Assembly: GCA_038316335.1 (NCBI GenBank)
Contig: JBBQAM010000017.1
Span: forward strand, 1 to 64,000
Source: JALHST01 sp038316335
Lineage (GTDB): Bacteria > Bacteroidota > Bacteroidia > Flavobacteriales > Flavobacteriaceae
DNA: 64,000 nucleotides
Reading direction: 5' to 3'
Below are positions 28,338-38,731 of this stretch, one piece after another. The notes below the pieces were generated by a model, which had not been told where the DNA came from, did not search any database, and saw only the letters and a program-made list of their open reading frames with translations. Every line of letters starts with the position of its first letter. The first letter of the stretch is position 1. The position numbers were made by a program, and so were the translations under genes.

Positions 28338-29879
28338 TTATAAATGGGGAGTATAAAGATCCTTGTAATAAGAATTCACCGATTTTCGCCAAGTAAACCT
28401 CATTTTTTTTGCATTGATTTCTATGGCCTTCCAAAGGTCCTTATCATATAAAAATAGCTGTAGCACTTCGTCAAATACCCGGATCATGTTTTTAATTTTT
28501 TCATCATAGGTGGCACCATCAAAGCTAAATCCTGTTTTCATATGTTTTACGGTATCTTTAAGGCCACCCGTATGATGAACCAAACAGGGGGTACCATCTC
28601 GCATGGCTAGCATTTGGCTGATGCCACATGGTTCGAACAGACTGGGCATAAAATATAAATCGGTTTCCAAATAGATTGAATCTACCAAGTCCTCAGAATA
28701 CCCGTTGGTAAAAACAAAGTTTTTGTGGGCATAACTCATCTTGCGAAACAATTCCTCGTATTCTGGATCACCATTACCTAACAACATAAAAATTCCGTTT
28801 ACTTTTTCCAGCCTTTTTAATAGCTCTATCAATGCTTCGGGAGAACGTTTAAAAGAGTAAAACTTCTGCTCGGTCAATCGGGCCACGCTTGCCACAATGA
28901 ATTTTGGAGGTTCAGCCACATATTGCATTATTTTTTCACCGGTATGTGCCAAATAATCGGCCTTGTATTTTTTAGATTCCTCCTGTAACCACCCAAAGAT
29001 TGCCTTTACGGTGTTTTGATATAACATGCCTTTTTCGGCAACCCTAAAATTCAAGTAATTTAACCCATTGAGTATCCCGAACAGTCTGCCCTCCTTATTG
29101 GCCGCCTGTAAATCGGACTCCAGGCTTTCACCACCAATAAACTCGGGAGGGTCGCTAGGTCTTTGTATATCCTCCTTATAGGATGGGGATACCGTGTGCA
29201 CGGCATCCGCCAAACGAATCCCCACAGCCATAAGGTTGATGCAGTCCCGGTAACGATGGTCCATTAACTTATTGGTATCGTAAGGTATCCCTGGAAACCA
29301 ATTCTCGAGTGATGAATAATTGTCCTTGAAGGGCCTGATACCCTGCATGGCAAGGTTATGTATTGTAAATACATAACGCAGCCTTTTCAATCTGATGTAT
29401 TGCGGGTGGTAGGTCTTCACGAACAATAAGAGACTCGTATGCCAATCGTGCATATGAACGATATCGAGTTTACCAAACGCACCTATCTTGATGGCCTCGG
29501 CAACCGCCGTGCAAAAAATGGTGAATTTCAGGTAATCGGTATAGAAAGGTTCTTCGGGGTCGTCATGATAAATATGGGCTATTTGGCCTTCAGTAATCTC
29601 CGGATGATGTATGACGTAATGGTGAATGTTCTTGAACTCTTTTTTGGGTAAGACCTCATATAGTTCAGCAGTATAGTTTATGCCCCGCAACTGAAGGATT
29701 AGATAGGATTTAAATGTCCCATTTTGATGCAGTCTGCCATAAGATGGCACAACGACGCTCACTTTATCGCCCCGTCCTGAAATCTCTCGTGGGACATCTC
29801 GGACAACATCGCCCATCCCACCGGCCTTGCATTTTCGAATGCCGTCATTCTCGGCAGCTACAAAGAGAAAATTATTCAT
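28338..29879 (-). CDS. glgA: Glycogen synthase-like glycosyltransferase (GT5)
   Basis: A 513-residue GT-B glycosyltransferase of the GT5 glycogen/starch synthase family, transferring glucose from ADP- or UDP-glucose to an alpha-1,4-glucan. The N-terminal nucleotide-sugar loop is present as CKAGGMGDVVRDVP (family KxGGLGDV). HMHDWHTSLL is the conserved central motif, and the C-terminal sugar-nucleotide site reads FMPSLFEPCGISQMLAMRDG (the E-x7-E region), with HHTGGLKDTV after it. I chose MNNFLFVAAE at 29879 because the family N-terminus begins there. No other glycogen genes are adjacent; the neighbours are eno and gltA. Confidence 0.88.
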   Translation of the reverse strand: MNNFLFVAAENDGIRKCKAGGMGDVVRDVPREISGRGDKVSVVVPSYGRLHQNGTFKSYLILQLRGINYTAELYEVLPKKEFKNIHHYVIHHPEITEGQIAHIYHDDPEEPFYTDYLKFTIFCTAVAEAIKIGAFGKLDIVHMHDWHTSLLLFVKTYHPQYIRLKRLRYVFTIHNLAMQGIRPFKDNYSSLENWFPGIPYDTNKLMDHRYRDCINLMAVGIRLADAVHTVSPSYKEDIQRPSDPPEFIGGESLESDLQAANKEGRLFGILNGLNYLNFRVAEKGMLYQNTVKAIFGWLQEESKKYKADYLAHTGEKIMQYVAEPPKFIVASVARLTEQKFYSFKRSPEALIELLKRLEKVNGIFMLLGNGDPEYEELFRKMSYAHKNFVFTNGYSEDLVDSIYLETDLYFMPSLFEPCGISQMLAMRDGTPCLVHHTGGLKDTVKHMKTGFSFDGATYDEKIKNMIRVFDEVLQLFLYDKDLWKAIEINAKKMRFTWRKSVNSYYKDLYTPHL

Positions 29880-29961
29880 AAAACCAGCATCTAGGTTCAA
29901 AGAAAACCCAAAATTAAGCAGTAAACTTTCAGAAGACTATGATATAGGTCATCATAGCTAT

Positions 29962-29999
29962 ATAAACCTTTCTGCGGAGCTATCGGCAGAAAGGTTTAT
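29962..29999 (-). terminator. Rho-independent terminator downstream of eno
   Basis: A perfect 14-bp inverted repeat (29962-29975 with 29986-29999) with a 10-base loop. It starts 21 bases after the enolase stop codon on the minus strand and is followed by an AT-rich stretch. It separates eno from the glycogen synthase-like gene. Confidence 0.8.
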
Positions 30000-30020
30000 A
30001 AAAAACGTAGGGAACGCCGG

Positions 30021-31310
30021 CTATTTTATCTTAAATGCCATTTCCTGTGGAAAATAGGCCATACTTCCCAATTCTTCCTCGATACGCAGTAGTTGGTTAT
30101 ATTTCGCCATGCGATCCGAACGGGAAGCCGAGCCCGTTTTAATTTGTCCGGTGTTCAAGGCAACCGCTAGATCGGCGATGGTATTATCTTCGGTTTCCCC
30201 TGAACGATGCGACATAACAGAAGTATAGCCCGCATTTTTGGCCATGTTCACGGCTGCAATCGTTTCGGTAAGGGTTCCGATCTGGTTTACTTTTATCAAA
30301 ATTGAGTTTGCAATCCCATTCTTAATTCCTTTGGCCAAGCGCTCGACATTGGTCACAAAAAGATCATCCCCGACAAGCTGCACTTTATCCCCGATTTTTT
30401 CAGTCAAGGTCTTCCAGCCATCCCAGTCATTTTCGTCCATACCATCCTCAATTGAGATAATGGGATATTTGGCACTCAAATCAGCTAAATATTGAGCCTG
30501 TTGTTCAGAAGTTCGTATGGCGCCTTTATCACCCTCAAATTTGGTATAGTCGTATTTTCCGTTTACATAAAATTCGGCGGCGGCACAATCGAGGGCGATC
30601 ATTACATCATCGCCTAGTTTATAACCTGCTTTATCGACCGCCTTGCCAATAGTATCCAAAGCATCCTCTGTACCGTCTAACGTAGGGGCAAAGCCACCTT
30701 CATCGCCAACAGCAGTGCTTAAACCTCTATCGTGCAATACTTTTTTAAGGCTATGGAAAATTTCAGTTCCCATTTGCATGGCATGACTAAAATTCTTGGC
30801 CTTTACCGGCATGATCATAAATTCCTGAAAGGCGATCGGGGCATCAGAATGCGAGCCGCCATTGATAATATTCATCATAGGAACCGGCAAGGTGTTGGCA
30901 CTAACACCCCCTACATAACGATATAAGGACAAGCCGAGTTCATTTGCCGCTGCTTTGGCTACCGCTAGGGAAACCCCTAAAATGGCATTAGCACCTAAAT
31001 TAGATTTATTGGGAGTACCATCTAGATCGATCATGGTCTGATCGATCAAATTCTGTTCAAAAACCGACATTCCTAATATTTCCTCGGCAATGGTCGTATT
31101 TACATTATTAATTGCCTTGGTGACACCTTTCCCCATAAACGCTTTACCACCGTCCCTAAGTTCGACAGCTTCGTGTTCACCAGTAGAAGCACCAGAGGGA
31201 ACGGCAGCCCTTCCCATAATACCGTTCTCGGTAACAACATCGACCTCGATGGTCGGATTGCCCCGGGAATCAAAAATTTGTCTTGCATGTATACTCAGAA
31301 TGATACTCAT
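30021..31310 (-). CDS. eno: Enolase (phosphopyruvate hydratase)
   Basis: A 429-residue enolase, converting 2-phosphoglycerate to phosphoenolpyruvate in glycolysis. Visible family sites include [21 protein letters not shown] (mobile loop), AFQEFMIMP, the catalytic Glu in [10 protein letters not shown], metal ligands in [20 protein letters not shown] and [10 protein letters not shown], the catalytic Lys in [15 protein letters not shown] and SHRSGETED. Length and start ([20 protein letters not shown]) are standard. A strong terminator follows the gene. carA lies about 100 bases upstream on the same strand. Confidence 0.99.
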   Translation of the reverse strand: MSIILSIHARQIFDSRGNPTIEVDVVTENGIMGRAAVPSGASTGEHEAVELRDGGKAFMGKGVTKAINNVNTTIAEEILGMSVFEQNLIDQTMIDLDGTPNKSNLGANAILGVSLAVAKAAANELGLSLYRYVGGVSANTLPVPMMNIINGGSHSDAPIAFQEFMIMPVKAKNFSHAMQMGTEIFHSLKKVLHDRGLSTAVGDEGGFAPTLDGTEDALDTIGKAVDKAGYKLGDDVMIALDCAAAEFYVNGKYDYTKFEGDKGAIRTSEQQAQYLADLSAKYPIISIEDGMDENDWDGWKTLTEKIGDKVQLVGDDLFVTNVERLAKGIKNGIANSILIKVNQIGTLTETIAAVNMAKNAGYTSVMSHRSGETEDNTIADLAVALNTGQIKTGSASRSDRMAKYNQLLRIEEELGSMAYFPQEMAFKIK

Positions 31311-31412
31311 TTTATTTTTTGATTAGGAGTGAATTTTTAAGGCTATAAATATACGAAAGCTTGAATTGAATGCCGTATGAGAAGTAACTTATTAAAATAA
31401 TATAACAAATTG

Positions 31413-32540
31413 TTAAACTGAAATCGAATTCGTATGGTTCTTACGAATTAAATCAAAAAATTCATCAAATAGATACTCCGCATCATGCGGGCCCGGACTC
31501 GCTTCTGGGTGATACTGAACTGAAAAAACGTCTTTGTTCTTCATCCGAATTCCCGCTACGGTTTTATCATTCAGATGTACATGGGTAATTTCCAAAGAAG
31601 GATGTGCTTCGGTTTCTTCACGATTGATGGCAAAACCATGGTTTTGAGAGGTAATCTCGCCTTTCCCAGTCAAGAGGTTCATAATGGGATGGTTGATTCC
31701 TCGATGCCCATTATGCATCTTATACGTTGAAATACCATTGGCCAATGCGATAACCTGATGTCCCAGACATATTCCGAAGAGCGGTTTGTCTTGTGCGATA
31801 ATCGACTTTGCCGTGGCAATCGCCTCCGAAAGTGGTTCGGGATCTCCAGGGCCGTTCGAGATGAAATAAGCATCAGGACCCCATGCCGACATTTCGTCAA
31901 AACTAGCATTATAAGGAAACACCTTGATATAGGCCCCTCTTTTGGCTAGGTTTCGCAGTATGTTCTTCTTAATACCAATATCGAGGACCGATATTTTAAT
32001 TGGGGCGGTCTCCTCCCCATAGTAATAGGTCTGCTTGGTCGAAACCTTTGAAGCGAGCTCGAGGCCTTCCATACTTGGTACTTCGTCAAGTTGCGCCTTC
32101 AATAGCGATAGGCTATCGACCTCTGTGGAAATAACGGCATTCATCGCCCCATTGTCGCGTATATAGGCAACTAAAGCCCGGGTATCTACGTCTGAAATTG
32201 CGAAAAGATCATTGGCGTCTAAAAATTCCAAAAGGCTGGCATCGGCGCTGGGCCTGGAATATTCATAACTAAAATTTCTACAAATCAATCCTGAAATTTT
32301 AATCGAATCAGATTCGACCTCTTCAGATACTGTGCCATAATTGCCAATGTGGGCATTCGTAGTCACCATCAATTGTCCGAAATACGATGGGTCTGTAAAA
32401 ATCTCCTGATACCCGGTCATTCCAGTATTAAAACATACTTCACCAAAAGCAGTTCCTTCCTTATTGCCAACCGCCTTTCCGTAGAAAATAGTGCCATCGG
32501 CTAAAAGTATTAGTGCCTTTCTCCTCGATTGATATTTCAT
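31413..32540 (-). CDS. carA: Carbamoyl-phosphate synthase small subunit
   Basis: A 375-residue glutamine amidotransferase subunit that releases ammonia from glutamine for carbamoyl phosphate synthesis (arginine and pyrimidine pathways). The N-terminal CPSase small-chain domain (1-180; FNTGMTGYQEIFTDPSYFGQ) precedes a class I amidotransferase domain (about 185-370). The nucleophile Cys is in LFGICLGHQVIALANG, and His and Glu are in VQYHPEASPGPHD. The large subunit carB is not adjacent. The gene lies just behind the ribosomal operon terminator, and so needs its own promoter or read-through. Confidence 0.97.
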   Translation of the reverse strand: MKYQSRRKALILLADGTIFYGKAVGNKEGTAFGEVCFNTGMTGYQEIFTDPSYFGQLMVTTNAHIGNYGTVSEEVESDSIKISGLICRNFSYEYSRPSADASLLEFLDANDLFAISDVDTRALVAYIRDNGAMNAVISTEVDSLSLLKAQLDEVPSMEGLELASKVSTKQTYYYGEETAPIKISVLDIGIKKNILRNLAKRGAYIKVFPYNASFDEMSAWGPDAYFISNGPGDPEPLSEAIATAKSIIAQDKPLFGICLGHQVIALANGISTYKMHNGHRGINHPIMNLLTGKGEITSQNHGFAINREETEAHPSLEITHVHLNDKTVAGIRMKNKDVFSVQYHPEASPGPHDAEYLFDEFFDLIRKNHTNSISV

Positions 32541-32573
32541 AACTTTTCTTAAAATTATTTAACAAAGAAACAT

Positions 32574-32606
32574 AAAAAAAGGATAAACTGTTGGGTCTAT
32601 CCTTTT
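32574..32606 (-). terminator. Rho-independent terminator of the ribosomal protein cluster
   Basis: A 9-bp stem (32577-32585 with 32598-32606) with a 12-base loop, followed on the minus strand by a T-run. It lies 25 bases after the rplQ stop and closes the str-S10-spc-alpha cluster before carA. Confidence 0.82.
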
Positions 32607-32631
32607 CCAAATACTATTAAATATTAACATC

Positions 32632-33207
32632 TTATTCTTCTGAATCATCGGCTTTAACCTCTGTTTCGGCTTTTTTTTCGGTCACTGTCTTGGTCTCAGT
32701 TGCTGCCTTGGCCTCGGTTTTCGTTTCGGTAGCTGCTACGGGTGCTGTGTCTGTTTCTGCTTTTGCGCCTGTTCCCTTTCGACTTCTTCTCGTTGTCTTT
32801 TTCTTTGGCTTCCCGGCATTGTACAATTCATTGAAATCGACCAATTCGATCATCGCCATATCGGCATTGTCACCCAAACGGCTTCCCAACTTAATAATAC
32901 GGGTATAGCCTCCTGGCCTGTCCCCGACCTTTTCGGCCACTTCGCTAAATAATTCGGTAACCGCAAATTTATCGCGCAGGTTTTTAAAAACGATGCGTCG
33001 GTTATGTGTACCCTTTTCGGCAGATAGGTTGTTTTCGGCCTTTGACTTTGTGATCAAGGGCTCGATAAACTGTTTCAATGCCTTCGCTTTGGCAACTGTG
33101 GTGTTGATGCGCTTGTGTTCTATTAGGGAGCATGCCATATTCGCCAACATCGACTTCCTATGGGCAGACTTTCTTCCTAAATGATTGACTTTCTTACCGT
33201 GTCTCAT
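32632..33207 (-). CDS. rplQ: 50S ribosomal protein L17 with long acidic/Thr-rich tail
   Basis: A 191-residue bL17 of the large subunit near the exit tunnel. The conserved core is residues 1-118 ([52 protein letters not shown]). The remaining 70 residues form a low-complexity tail: first a basic stretch ([13 protein letters not shown]), then repeated Glu, Lys, Thr and Ala with TETKT-like repeats, ending in DDSEE. E. coli L17 has 127 residues. Extended tails are common in Bacteroidota and are probably unstructured. It is the last gene of the cluster, 54 nt after rpoA. Confidence 0.97.
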   Translation of the reverse strand: MRHGKKVNHLGRKSAHRKSMLANMACSLIEHKRINTTVAKAKALKQFIEPLITKSKAENNLSAEKGTHNRRIVFKNLRDKFAVTELFSEVAEKVGDRPGGYTRIIKLGSRLGDNADMAMIELVDFNELYNAGKPKKKTTRRSRKGTGAKAETDTAPVAATETKTEAKAATETKTVTEKKAETEVKADDSEE

Positions 33208-33261
33208 TACATTATGCTATTTTCTTCCTTATCCGGGATTTTCCCTTCCAACAGAAGTAAA

Positions 33262-34254
33262 TTAATCTTTATCCAATTTATATTTTGACAAATCCATCCC
33301 GAAGCTAAGGCCTTTATTAATGACCAATTCTTCCAATTCGGTGAGTGATTTTTTACCGAAGTTCCTGAATTTCATCAAATCGTTCTTATTAAACGAGACC
33401 AAATCCCCTAAGGTATCTACTTCCGCGGCTTTCAAGCAATTCAAGGCACGTACCGAAAGATCCATATCGACCAATTTGGTCTTGAGTAACTGACGCATGT
33501 GCAACGACTCTTCATCGTAGGTCTCGGTCTGTGCAATCTCATCGGCTTCTAAGGTAATGCGCTCATCAGAGAACAACATAAAGTGATGGATCAAGACCTT
33601 TGCACCTTCGGTTAATGCCTCCTTAGGATGTATGGAACCATCGGTGACTATTTCAAAAACCAATTTTTCATAATCGGTTTTTTGTTCTACCCGAAAGTTT
33701 TCAATGCTGTATTTTACATTTTTAATAGGAGTAAAAATCGAATCTACCGCAATGGTTCCCAATGCTGCACCCGATTTTTTGTTTTCCTCTGCCGGGACAT
33801 AGCCTCTTCCCTTGTCGATGACCAATTCCATATTGATGCTCACCTTCGAATCCATATTGCAAATGACAAGATCAGGGTTCAAGACTTGATACCCGGAGAT
33901 GAATTTTTGAAAATCCCCTGCGGTCATCTGATCTTTACCACTCACTGATATGGAGACTACTTCTGCTTCTGAATCATCGATCTGTTTTTTGAAACGTACC
34001 TGTTTCAAGTTGAGTATAATCTCGGTAACATCTTCAACAACCCCAGGAATCACAGAAAATTCATGTTCCACTTTGTCAATTCTGACCGAAGTAATTGCGT
34101 GGCCTTCCAAGGAAGATAGCAATACCCGTCTTAATGCGTTCCCAACAGTTAATCCATAACCAGGTTCCAAAGGGCGGAATTCAAACTTCCCTTCAAAATC
34201 TGAGGAATCGATCATTATTACTTTATCGGGTTTCTGAAAATTAAATAATGCCAT
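33262..34254 (-). CDS. rpoA: RNA polymerase alpha subunit
   Basis: A 330-residue alpha subunit that dimerises to start RNA polymerase assembly. The N-terminal domain (1-230) has the [25 protein letters not shown] region. The C-terminal domain (about 250-325; [39 protein letters not shown]) contacts upstream DNA and activators through helix-hairpin-helix motifs. It is in its usual place between rpsD (17 nt upstream) and rplQ. Confidence 0.99.
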   Translation of the reverse strand: MALFNFQKPDKVIMIDSSDFEGKFEFRPLEPGYGLTVGNALRRVLLSSLEGHAITSVRIDKVEHEFSVIPGVVEDVTEIILNLKQVRFKKQIDDSEAEVVSISVSGKDQMTAGDFQKFISGYQVLNPDLVICNMDSKVSINMELVIDKGRGYVPAEENKKSGAALGTIAVDSIFTPIKNVKYSIENFRVEQKTDYEKLVFEIVTDGSIHPKEALTEGAKVLIHHFMLFSDERITLEADEIAQTETYDEESLHMRQLLKTKLVDMDLSVRALNCLKAAEVDTLGDLVSFNKNDLMKFRNFGKKSLTELEELVINKGLSFGMDLSKYKLDKD

Positions 34255-34271
34255 AATTGGATCAGTGTTGA

Positions 34272-34877
34272 TTATTTGGAGTATAACTCGACGATTAATT
34301 GTTCTTTGATATTTTCTGGAATCTGAAGTCGCTCAGGGACGGCTACAAAGGTGCCTTCCTTCTTTTCGGTATTCCATGTAATCCATTCGTACACGCTGCT
34401 GTTTGCGGCTAGGGAGTCCTGGATGGTCTGCAATGATTTTGATTTTTCACGAACGCCAACGACATCACCCGGTTTCAATGTATAGGAAGGTATATTGACC
34501 AGTTCGCCATTCACAGTAATATGTCTGTGGGAAACAAGTTGTCTAGCACCACTTCGTGTTGTAGATATTCCCATTCTGAAGACCACGTTGTCTAAACGTG
34601 ATTCACACAATTGTAGCAATACCTCACCGGTAACACCTTTGCTCCGGTTGGCCTTCCCGAAAATATTTCGGAACTGGCGCTCCAAAATACCATAGGTATA
34701 TTTGGCTTTTTGTTTTTCCATCAACTGGACAGAATATTCAGATTGTTTTCCACGGCGTCTGTTTTGTCCGTGCATCCCCGGAGGATAGTTTTTCTTCTCG
34801 AACGACTTATCGTCCCCGAAAATCGCTTCGCCGAACTTTCGGGCGATCTTACTTTTTGGTCCTGTGTATCTTGCCAT
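34272..34877 (-). CDS. rpsD: 30S ribosomal protein S4
   Basis: A 201-residue uS4, a primary 16S rRNA binder of the 30S body. It has the N-terminal [17 protein letters not shown] and the S4 RNA-binding domain (about 93-160; [32 protein letters not shown]). The N-terminus lacks the four Cys of zinc-binding S4 forms. In other bacteria S4 autoregulates the alpha operon. It lies 89 nt after rpsK, one of the longer gaps in this otherwise dense cluster. Confidence 0.99.
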   Translation of the reverse strand: MARYTGPKSKIARKFGEAIFGDDKSFEKKNYPPGMHGQNRRRGKQSEYSVQLMEKQKAKYTYGILERQFRNIFGKANRSKGVTGEVLLQLCESRLDNVVFRMGISTTRSGARQLVSHRHITVNGELVNIPSYTLKPGDVVGVREKSKSLQTIQDSLAANSSVYEWITWNTEKKEGTFVAVPERLQIPENIKEQLIVELYSK

Positions 34878-34966
34878 TTTCTTTTAGTTTGAAGTGTGAT
34901 TATGAATTAAGGCGTATCCTTCGATAATCGTTATCTACACTTCGGTGAAATATTAGTAGTATTAAA

Positions 34967-35359
34967 TTAAACGCGTCTTCTTTTGGGCGGTCGACACCCA
35001 TTGTGTGGCATCGGCGTGACATCAATAATCTCGGTTACCTCGATACCTGAATTGTGTATGGAACGAATCGCCGACTCCCGACCATTTCCGGGGCCTTTGA
35101 CATATACCTTCACTTTACGAAGACCGGCTTCATGGGCCACTTTTGAACAATCCTCAGCGGCTATCTGGGCAGCATACGGAGTGTTCTTTTTTGATCCCCT
35201 GAATCCCATCTTCCCAGCAGAAGACCAGGCGATAACATCGCCCTTTTTATTGGTCAAGGATATTATGATATTGTTGAAAGAGGCCGTAACATGGGCTTCA
35301 CCCATTGAATCCACGATTACTTTTCTCTTTTTTACTGTTTTAGTACTTGCCTTTGCCAT
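34967..35359 (-). CDS. rpsK: 30S ribosomal protein S11
   Basis: A 130-residue uS11 of the 30S platform, with the core [43 protein letters not shown] and the C-terminal [12 protein letters not shown]. Conserved length and sequence. A 101-base spacer separates it from rpsM upstream; that spacer contains short imperfect repeats (AGTATTC, GATATTT, AGTA). Confidence 0.99.
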   Translation of the reverse strand: MAKASTKTVKKRKVIVDSMGEAHVTASFNNIIISLTNKKGDVIAWSSAGKMGFRGSKKNTPYAAQIAAEDCSKVAHEAGLRKVKVYVKGPGNGRESAIRSIHNSGIEVTEIIDVTPMPHNGCRPPKRRRV

Positions 35360-35460
35360 TCTTATTAGTATTCAGTATTCGATATTTAGTACTTGACAAC
35401 AATTTCGACGGAATTTACAACTCCATGAAGAAACCTAGTACCAAGTGCCCTGTTCTATTA

Positions 35461-35835
35461 TTATTTGGTCGCCTTTTTCTTATTGGCAACGGTCTTTCTT
35501 TTTCCTTTTCTCGTCCTAGAGTTGTTCTTGGTACGCTGTCCACGCAACGGCAGACCCGATCTATGGCGAATGCCCCGATAGCAACCGATATCCATAAGGC
35601 GTTTGATATTCAATTGTGTTTCCGAACGCAACTCACCTTCAATCGTATAGGATGAAACAGCATCCCGAATACGGCCGATTTCGTCATCGCTCCAATCGGA
35701 AACCTTCGTATCTTCACTTACCTGAGCGGTCTTTAATATCTCCAAAGCCCTGCTTTTACCGATACCAAAAATATAGGTAAGCGCTATTACCCCCCGCTTT
35801 TGTTTTGGTATATCTATACCTGCAATTCTTGCCAT
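35461..35835 (-). CDS. rpsM: 30S ribosomal protein S13
   Basis: A 124-residue uS13 of the 30S head, contacting the P-site tRNA and the L5/L31 bridge. N-terminal [30 protein letters not shown] (helix-two-turn-helix) and the C-terminal basic tail [21 protein letters not shown] are typical. It starts 2 nt after rpmJ ends, so the two are probably translated together. Confidence 0.99.
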   Translation of the reverse strand: MARIAGIDIPKQKRGVIALTYIFGIGKSRALEILKTAQVSEDTKVSDWSDDEIGRIRDAVSSYTIEGELRSETQLNIKRLMDIGCYRGIRHRSGLPLRGQRTKNNSRTRKGKRKTVANKKKATK

Positions 35836-35837
35836 AA

Positions 35838-35954
35838 TTACCCTTGTCTTTGTTTAAATCTAGGATTCTTTTTGTTGATTACGTACAACGTGCCTTTTCT
35901 ACGGACAATTTTACAATCCGCACTTCTTTTCTTTATGGATGCTCTAACTTTCAT
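35838..35954 (-). CDS. rpmJ: 50S ribosomal protein L36 (zinc-free form)
   Basis: A 38-residue bL36, beginning [17 protein letters not shown] and ending NPRFKQRQG. Only one of the Cys/Cys/Cys/His zinc ligands of the C+ form remains (Cys14); the others are Ser, Asn and Phe. It is therefore the zinc-independent type, as usual in Bacteroidota. It lies between infA (9 nt) and rpsM (2 nt), its standard place. Confidence 0.96.
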   Translation of the reverse strand: MKVRASIKKRSADCKIVRRKGTLYVINKKNPRFKQRQG

Positions 35955-35963
35955 CGTCTTGTA

Positions 35964-36179
35964 TTAATATCTATAGGTTATTCGTGCCTTGCTTAAATCG
36001 TAAGGGCTCATTTCAAGTTTTACTTTATCCCCGGGCAGCAATTTGATATAATGCATTCGCATTTTTCCGGAAATATGCGCAGTCACTACATGGCCATTCT
36101 CTAATTCTACCCGAAACATCGCATTCGATAATGCTTCGATTATAGATCCATCTTGCTCTATTGCTGATTGCTTGGCCAT
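35964..36179 (-). CDS. infA: Translation initiation factor IF-1
   Basis: A 71-residue OB-fold factor that occupies the ribosomal A site during initiation. Typical IF-1 sequence: [55 protein letters not shown], ending in ARITYRY. It follows secY after 6 nt with no adk or map gene between, as in other Bacteroidota clusters. Confidence 0.99.
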   Translation of the reverse strand: MAKQSAIEQDGSIIEALSNAMFRVELENGHVVTAHISGKMRMHYIKLLPGDKVKLEMSPYDLSKARITYRY

Positions 36180-36185
36180 AAATTA

Positions 36186-37529
36186 TTAAGCTACCTTTCT
36201 GTTTTTACCTGTTTTCATCAAACCATCATAATGCCTGTTCAACAAATACGAATTTACCTGTTGTACTGTGTCGATTGCAACACCCACCATAATCAATAAT
36301 GAGGTACCGCCGAAGAACAAGGCCCATCCTTGCTGAACATCCATCAATTTTACCACTATTGCCGGCAATACCGCCAACAAGGCCAAAAATATAGACCCTG
36401 GCAACGTTATCAATGACATTATCTTATCCAGAAAATCCCCCGTTTCCTTGCCTGGACGAATGCCCGGAATAAATCCTCCGCTTCTTTTAAGGTCATCGGC
36501 CATCTTATTGGTCGGTACCGTAATGGCGGTATAGAAATACGTAAAGATAATGATGAGGAGTGCGAATAAAATATTATAGGCCCATCCAAAGATATCACTA
36601 AACTGAACTTGCATCCATTGGCCTACTGCCGTATCGTCAAAAGCACCACCCAACATCCCGGGGACGAACATGATCGCCTGAGCGAAAATGATGGGCATTA
36701 CTCCCGAAGCGTTCAGCTTCAAGGGGATATATTGCCGTGCTCCCATGACATTCTTTTCATACCCGCCGGAAGCGGTCCTTCGGGCATATTGCACAGGTAT
36801 CTGGCGCGTAGCCATTACCAACAATACGCACCCTAGGATGATCAGGAACCAAACGATTATTTCAATTAGAATAAACATTAGGCCCCCATTATTATTAGCG
36901 GTTCTTGATATAAATTCCTGAACGAACGCTTGGGGCATCCTGGCAAGGATACCAACCATGATCAATAGGGAAATACCATTACCAATACCCTTATCGGTAA
37001 TCTTTTCTCCCAGCCACATGGCAAAAACACAGCCAGTAACCAAAATCAATACTGATGGTATCATGAAATTCAACCCTTTACCCATTACAAAGGCACTTTC
37101 AGGAACCCCGAGTGCTCCCAAGCTATATAAATAGGTAGGTGCCTGAAGGATACAGATGCCAATCGTCAACCAGCGTGTTATCTGATTGATGGTCTTTCTC
37201 CCGCTTTCCCCCTCTTTCTGTAATTTCTGCAGATAGGGAATGGCGATACCCATTAACTGAACTACAATAGAAGCAGAGATATAAGGCATGATTCCCAAGG
37301 CAAAGACCGAAGCGCGGGAAAAGGCGCCCCCGGTAAATGAACTTAGAAGTCCCAAAATACCGCTATCGGTATTATCTAATAGTCCGCTTAATTGTGTTGA
37401 ATCGATACCGGGAATTACGATCTGGCAACCAAACCTATAAACAAGTAGTAGCCCCAAGGTAATCATGATACGATTCCTTAACTCCTCGATCTTCCAAATA
37501 TTCGATAATGTCTCGAAAAATTTCTTCAT
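36186..37529 (-). CDS. secY: Preprotein translocase subunit SecY
   Basis: A 447-residue, ten-helix channel subunit of the SecYEG translocon in the inner membrane, moving unfolded proteins out and inserting membrane proteins. The N-terminal RNRIMITLGLLLVYRFGCQIVIPGID, plug-region helices after GILGLLSSFTGGAFSRASVFALGIMPYISASIV, and the C-terminal cytoplasmic loop TNKMADDLKRSGGFIPGIRPG are characteristic. It sits in the spc part of the cluster, 9 nt after rplO. Confidence 0.99.
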   Translation of the reverse strand: MKKFFETLSNIWKIEELRNRIMITLGLLLVYRFGCQIVIPGIDSTQLSGLLDNTDSGILGLLSSFTGGAFSRASVFALGIMPYISASIVVQLMGIAIPYLQKLQKEGESGRKTINQITRWLTIGICILQAPTYLYSLGALGVPESAFVMGKGLNFMIPSVLILVTGCVFAMWLGEKITDKGIGNGISLLIMVGILARMPQAFVQEFISRTANNNGGLMFILIEIIVWFLIILGCVLLVMATRQIPVQYARRTASGGYEKNVMGARQYIPLKLNASGVMPIIFAQAIMFVPGMLGGAFDDTAVGQWMQVQFSDIFGWAYNILFALLIIIFTYFYTAITVPTNKMADDLKRSGGFIPGIRPGKETGDFLDKIMSLITLPGSIFLALLAVLPAIVVKLMDVQQGWALFFGGTSLLIMVGVAIDTVQQVNSYLLNRHYDGLMKTGKNRKVA

Positions 37530-37538
37530 AATGTGCTC

Positions 37539-37991
37539 TTATAAACTTATTGCCTCTCCACCAGCAGCTTCGATGGCCGCTTTTGCCGTGGCAGTAAATT
37601 TATGTGCTGTAACTTTTAAGGGAGCCTTTAGCTCACCGCCTCCCAAAATTTTAACCAGATCCTTTCCTTTGGTAAGACCGTTCTCGACCAATACTTCCAA
37701 TGAAACGGCATCCTTTATAATTTTTTTATCGACCAGCTCCTGCAATTTATTCAAATTGACTCCTTGGTACTCCTTGCGGTTGATGTTGGTAAATCCGAAC
37801 TTGGGCACTCGTCTTTGCAAGGGCATTTGACCTCCTTCAAAACCTATTTTCTTAGAATATCCAGATCTTGATTTGGCACCTTTATGACCTCTTGTGGCCG
37901 TACCACCCTTACCTGAACCCTGGCCTCTACCTACCTTTTTTCCCGCCCTATTAACAGAGCCATCAGCTGGTTTTAAATTATTTAAATTCAT
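37539..37991 (-). CDS. rplO: 50S ribosomal protein L15
   Basis: A 150-residue uL15. The glycine/basic N-terminal extension (VGRGQGSGKGGTATRGHKGAKSR) runs deep into the 23S rRNA; the globular C-terminal part has the conserved GGGELKAPLKVTAHKFTATAKAAIEAAGG segment. Spacing to rpmD is 15 nt. Confidence 0.99.
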   Translation of the reverse strand: MNLNNLKPADGSVNRAGKKVGRGQGSGKGGTATRGHKGAKSRSGYSKKIGFEGGQMPLQRRVPKFGFTNINRKEYQGVNLNKLQELVDKKIIKDAVSLEVLVENGLTKGKDLVKILGGGELKAPLKVTAHKFTATAKAAIEAAGGEAISL

Positions 37992-38006
37992 AATGCCTTC
38001 TGTATA

Positions 38007-38186
38007 TTAAGCTTCTTCCGTAGAAACCAAATGTTTAACTTTACTTATCATGCCAACAATATTCGGAGTCGAATCGTGTTCAACGACTTGACCAATCTTT
38101 CGCAGGCCAAGGGCCGCCAAGGTCCTCTTTTGGTTCTGCGGTTTCTTAATACTGCTCTTAATCTGTTTTACCTTGATCTTCGCCAT
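38007..38186 (-). CDS. rpmD: 50S ribosomal protein L30
   Basis: A 59-residue uL30, starting MAKIKVKQIKSSIKKPQNQK, with the conserved core RTLAALGLRKIGQVVEHDSTPNIVGMI and ending LVSTEEA. Length, sequence and position between rpsE (11 nt) and rplO (15 nt) identify it. Confidence 0.96.
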   Translation of the reverse strand: MAKIKVKQIKSSIKKPQNQKRTLAALGLRKIGQVVEHDSTPNIVGMISKVKHLVSTEEA

Positions 38187-38197
38187 AATTTTGCTAA

Positions 38198-38722
38198 TTA
38201 TCCTTTAAATACTTTTTCCAAGGAAACACCTCTTTGTTTGGCAATGGTGCTTGCATCCCTAAGTTGCAATAGCGCATCAAAAGTAGCTTTCACTACGTTA
38301 TGCGGATTCGACGATCCTTGGGACTTTGAGAGTACATCATGAACTCCGACGGCCTCCAATACGGCGCGAACGGCACCCCCTGCAATAACCCCTGTACCAT
38401 GTGATGCGGGTTGAATATAGACCCTAGCGCCCCCGAACTTTCCTTTTTGTTCGTGTGGAAGCGTATGTTTGTTAAGAGGAATCCGGATCAGGTTTTTCTT
38501 GGCATCTTCGATGGCCTTTGCGATCGCTGTTGAAACCTCTTTCGATTTCCCAAGCCCATGGCCAACTACGCCCTGCTCATCGCCTACTACAACAATGGCA
38601 GAAAATCCGAAGGCCCGTCCACCTTTGGTTACCTTGGTAACTCTTTGGACACCGACCAATTTATCCTTTAATTCTAAACCTCCCGGTTTAACCGTTTCTA
38701 CGTTTTTGTATTTCTGGTACAT
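38198..38722 (-). CDS. rpsE: 30S ribosomal protein S5
   Basis: A 174-residue uS5, part of the mRNA entry site and important for decoding accuracy. The N-terminal double-stranded RNA-binding-like domain ([31 protein letters not shown]) and the C-terminal domain ([43 protein letters not shown]) are typical. It lies 9 nt after rplR. Confidence 0.99.
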   Translation of the reverse strand: MYQKYKNVETVKPGGLELKDKLVGVQRVTKVTKGGRAFGFSAIVVVGDEQGVVGHGLGKSKEVSTAIAKAIEDAKKNLIRIPLNKHTLPHEQKGKFGGARVYIQPASHGTGVIAGGAVRAVLEAVGVHDVLSKSQGSSNPHNVVKATFDALLQLRDASTIAKQRGVSLEKVFKG

Positions 38723-38731
38723 ACTATTATT

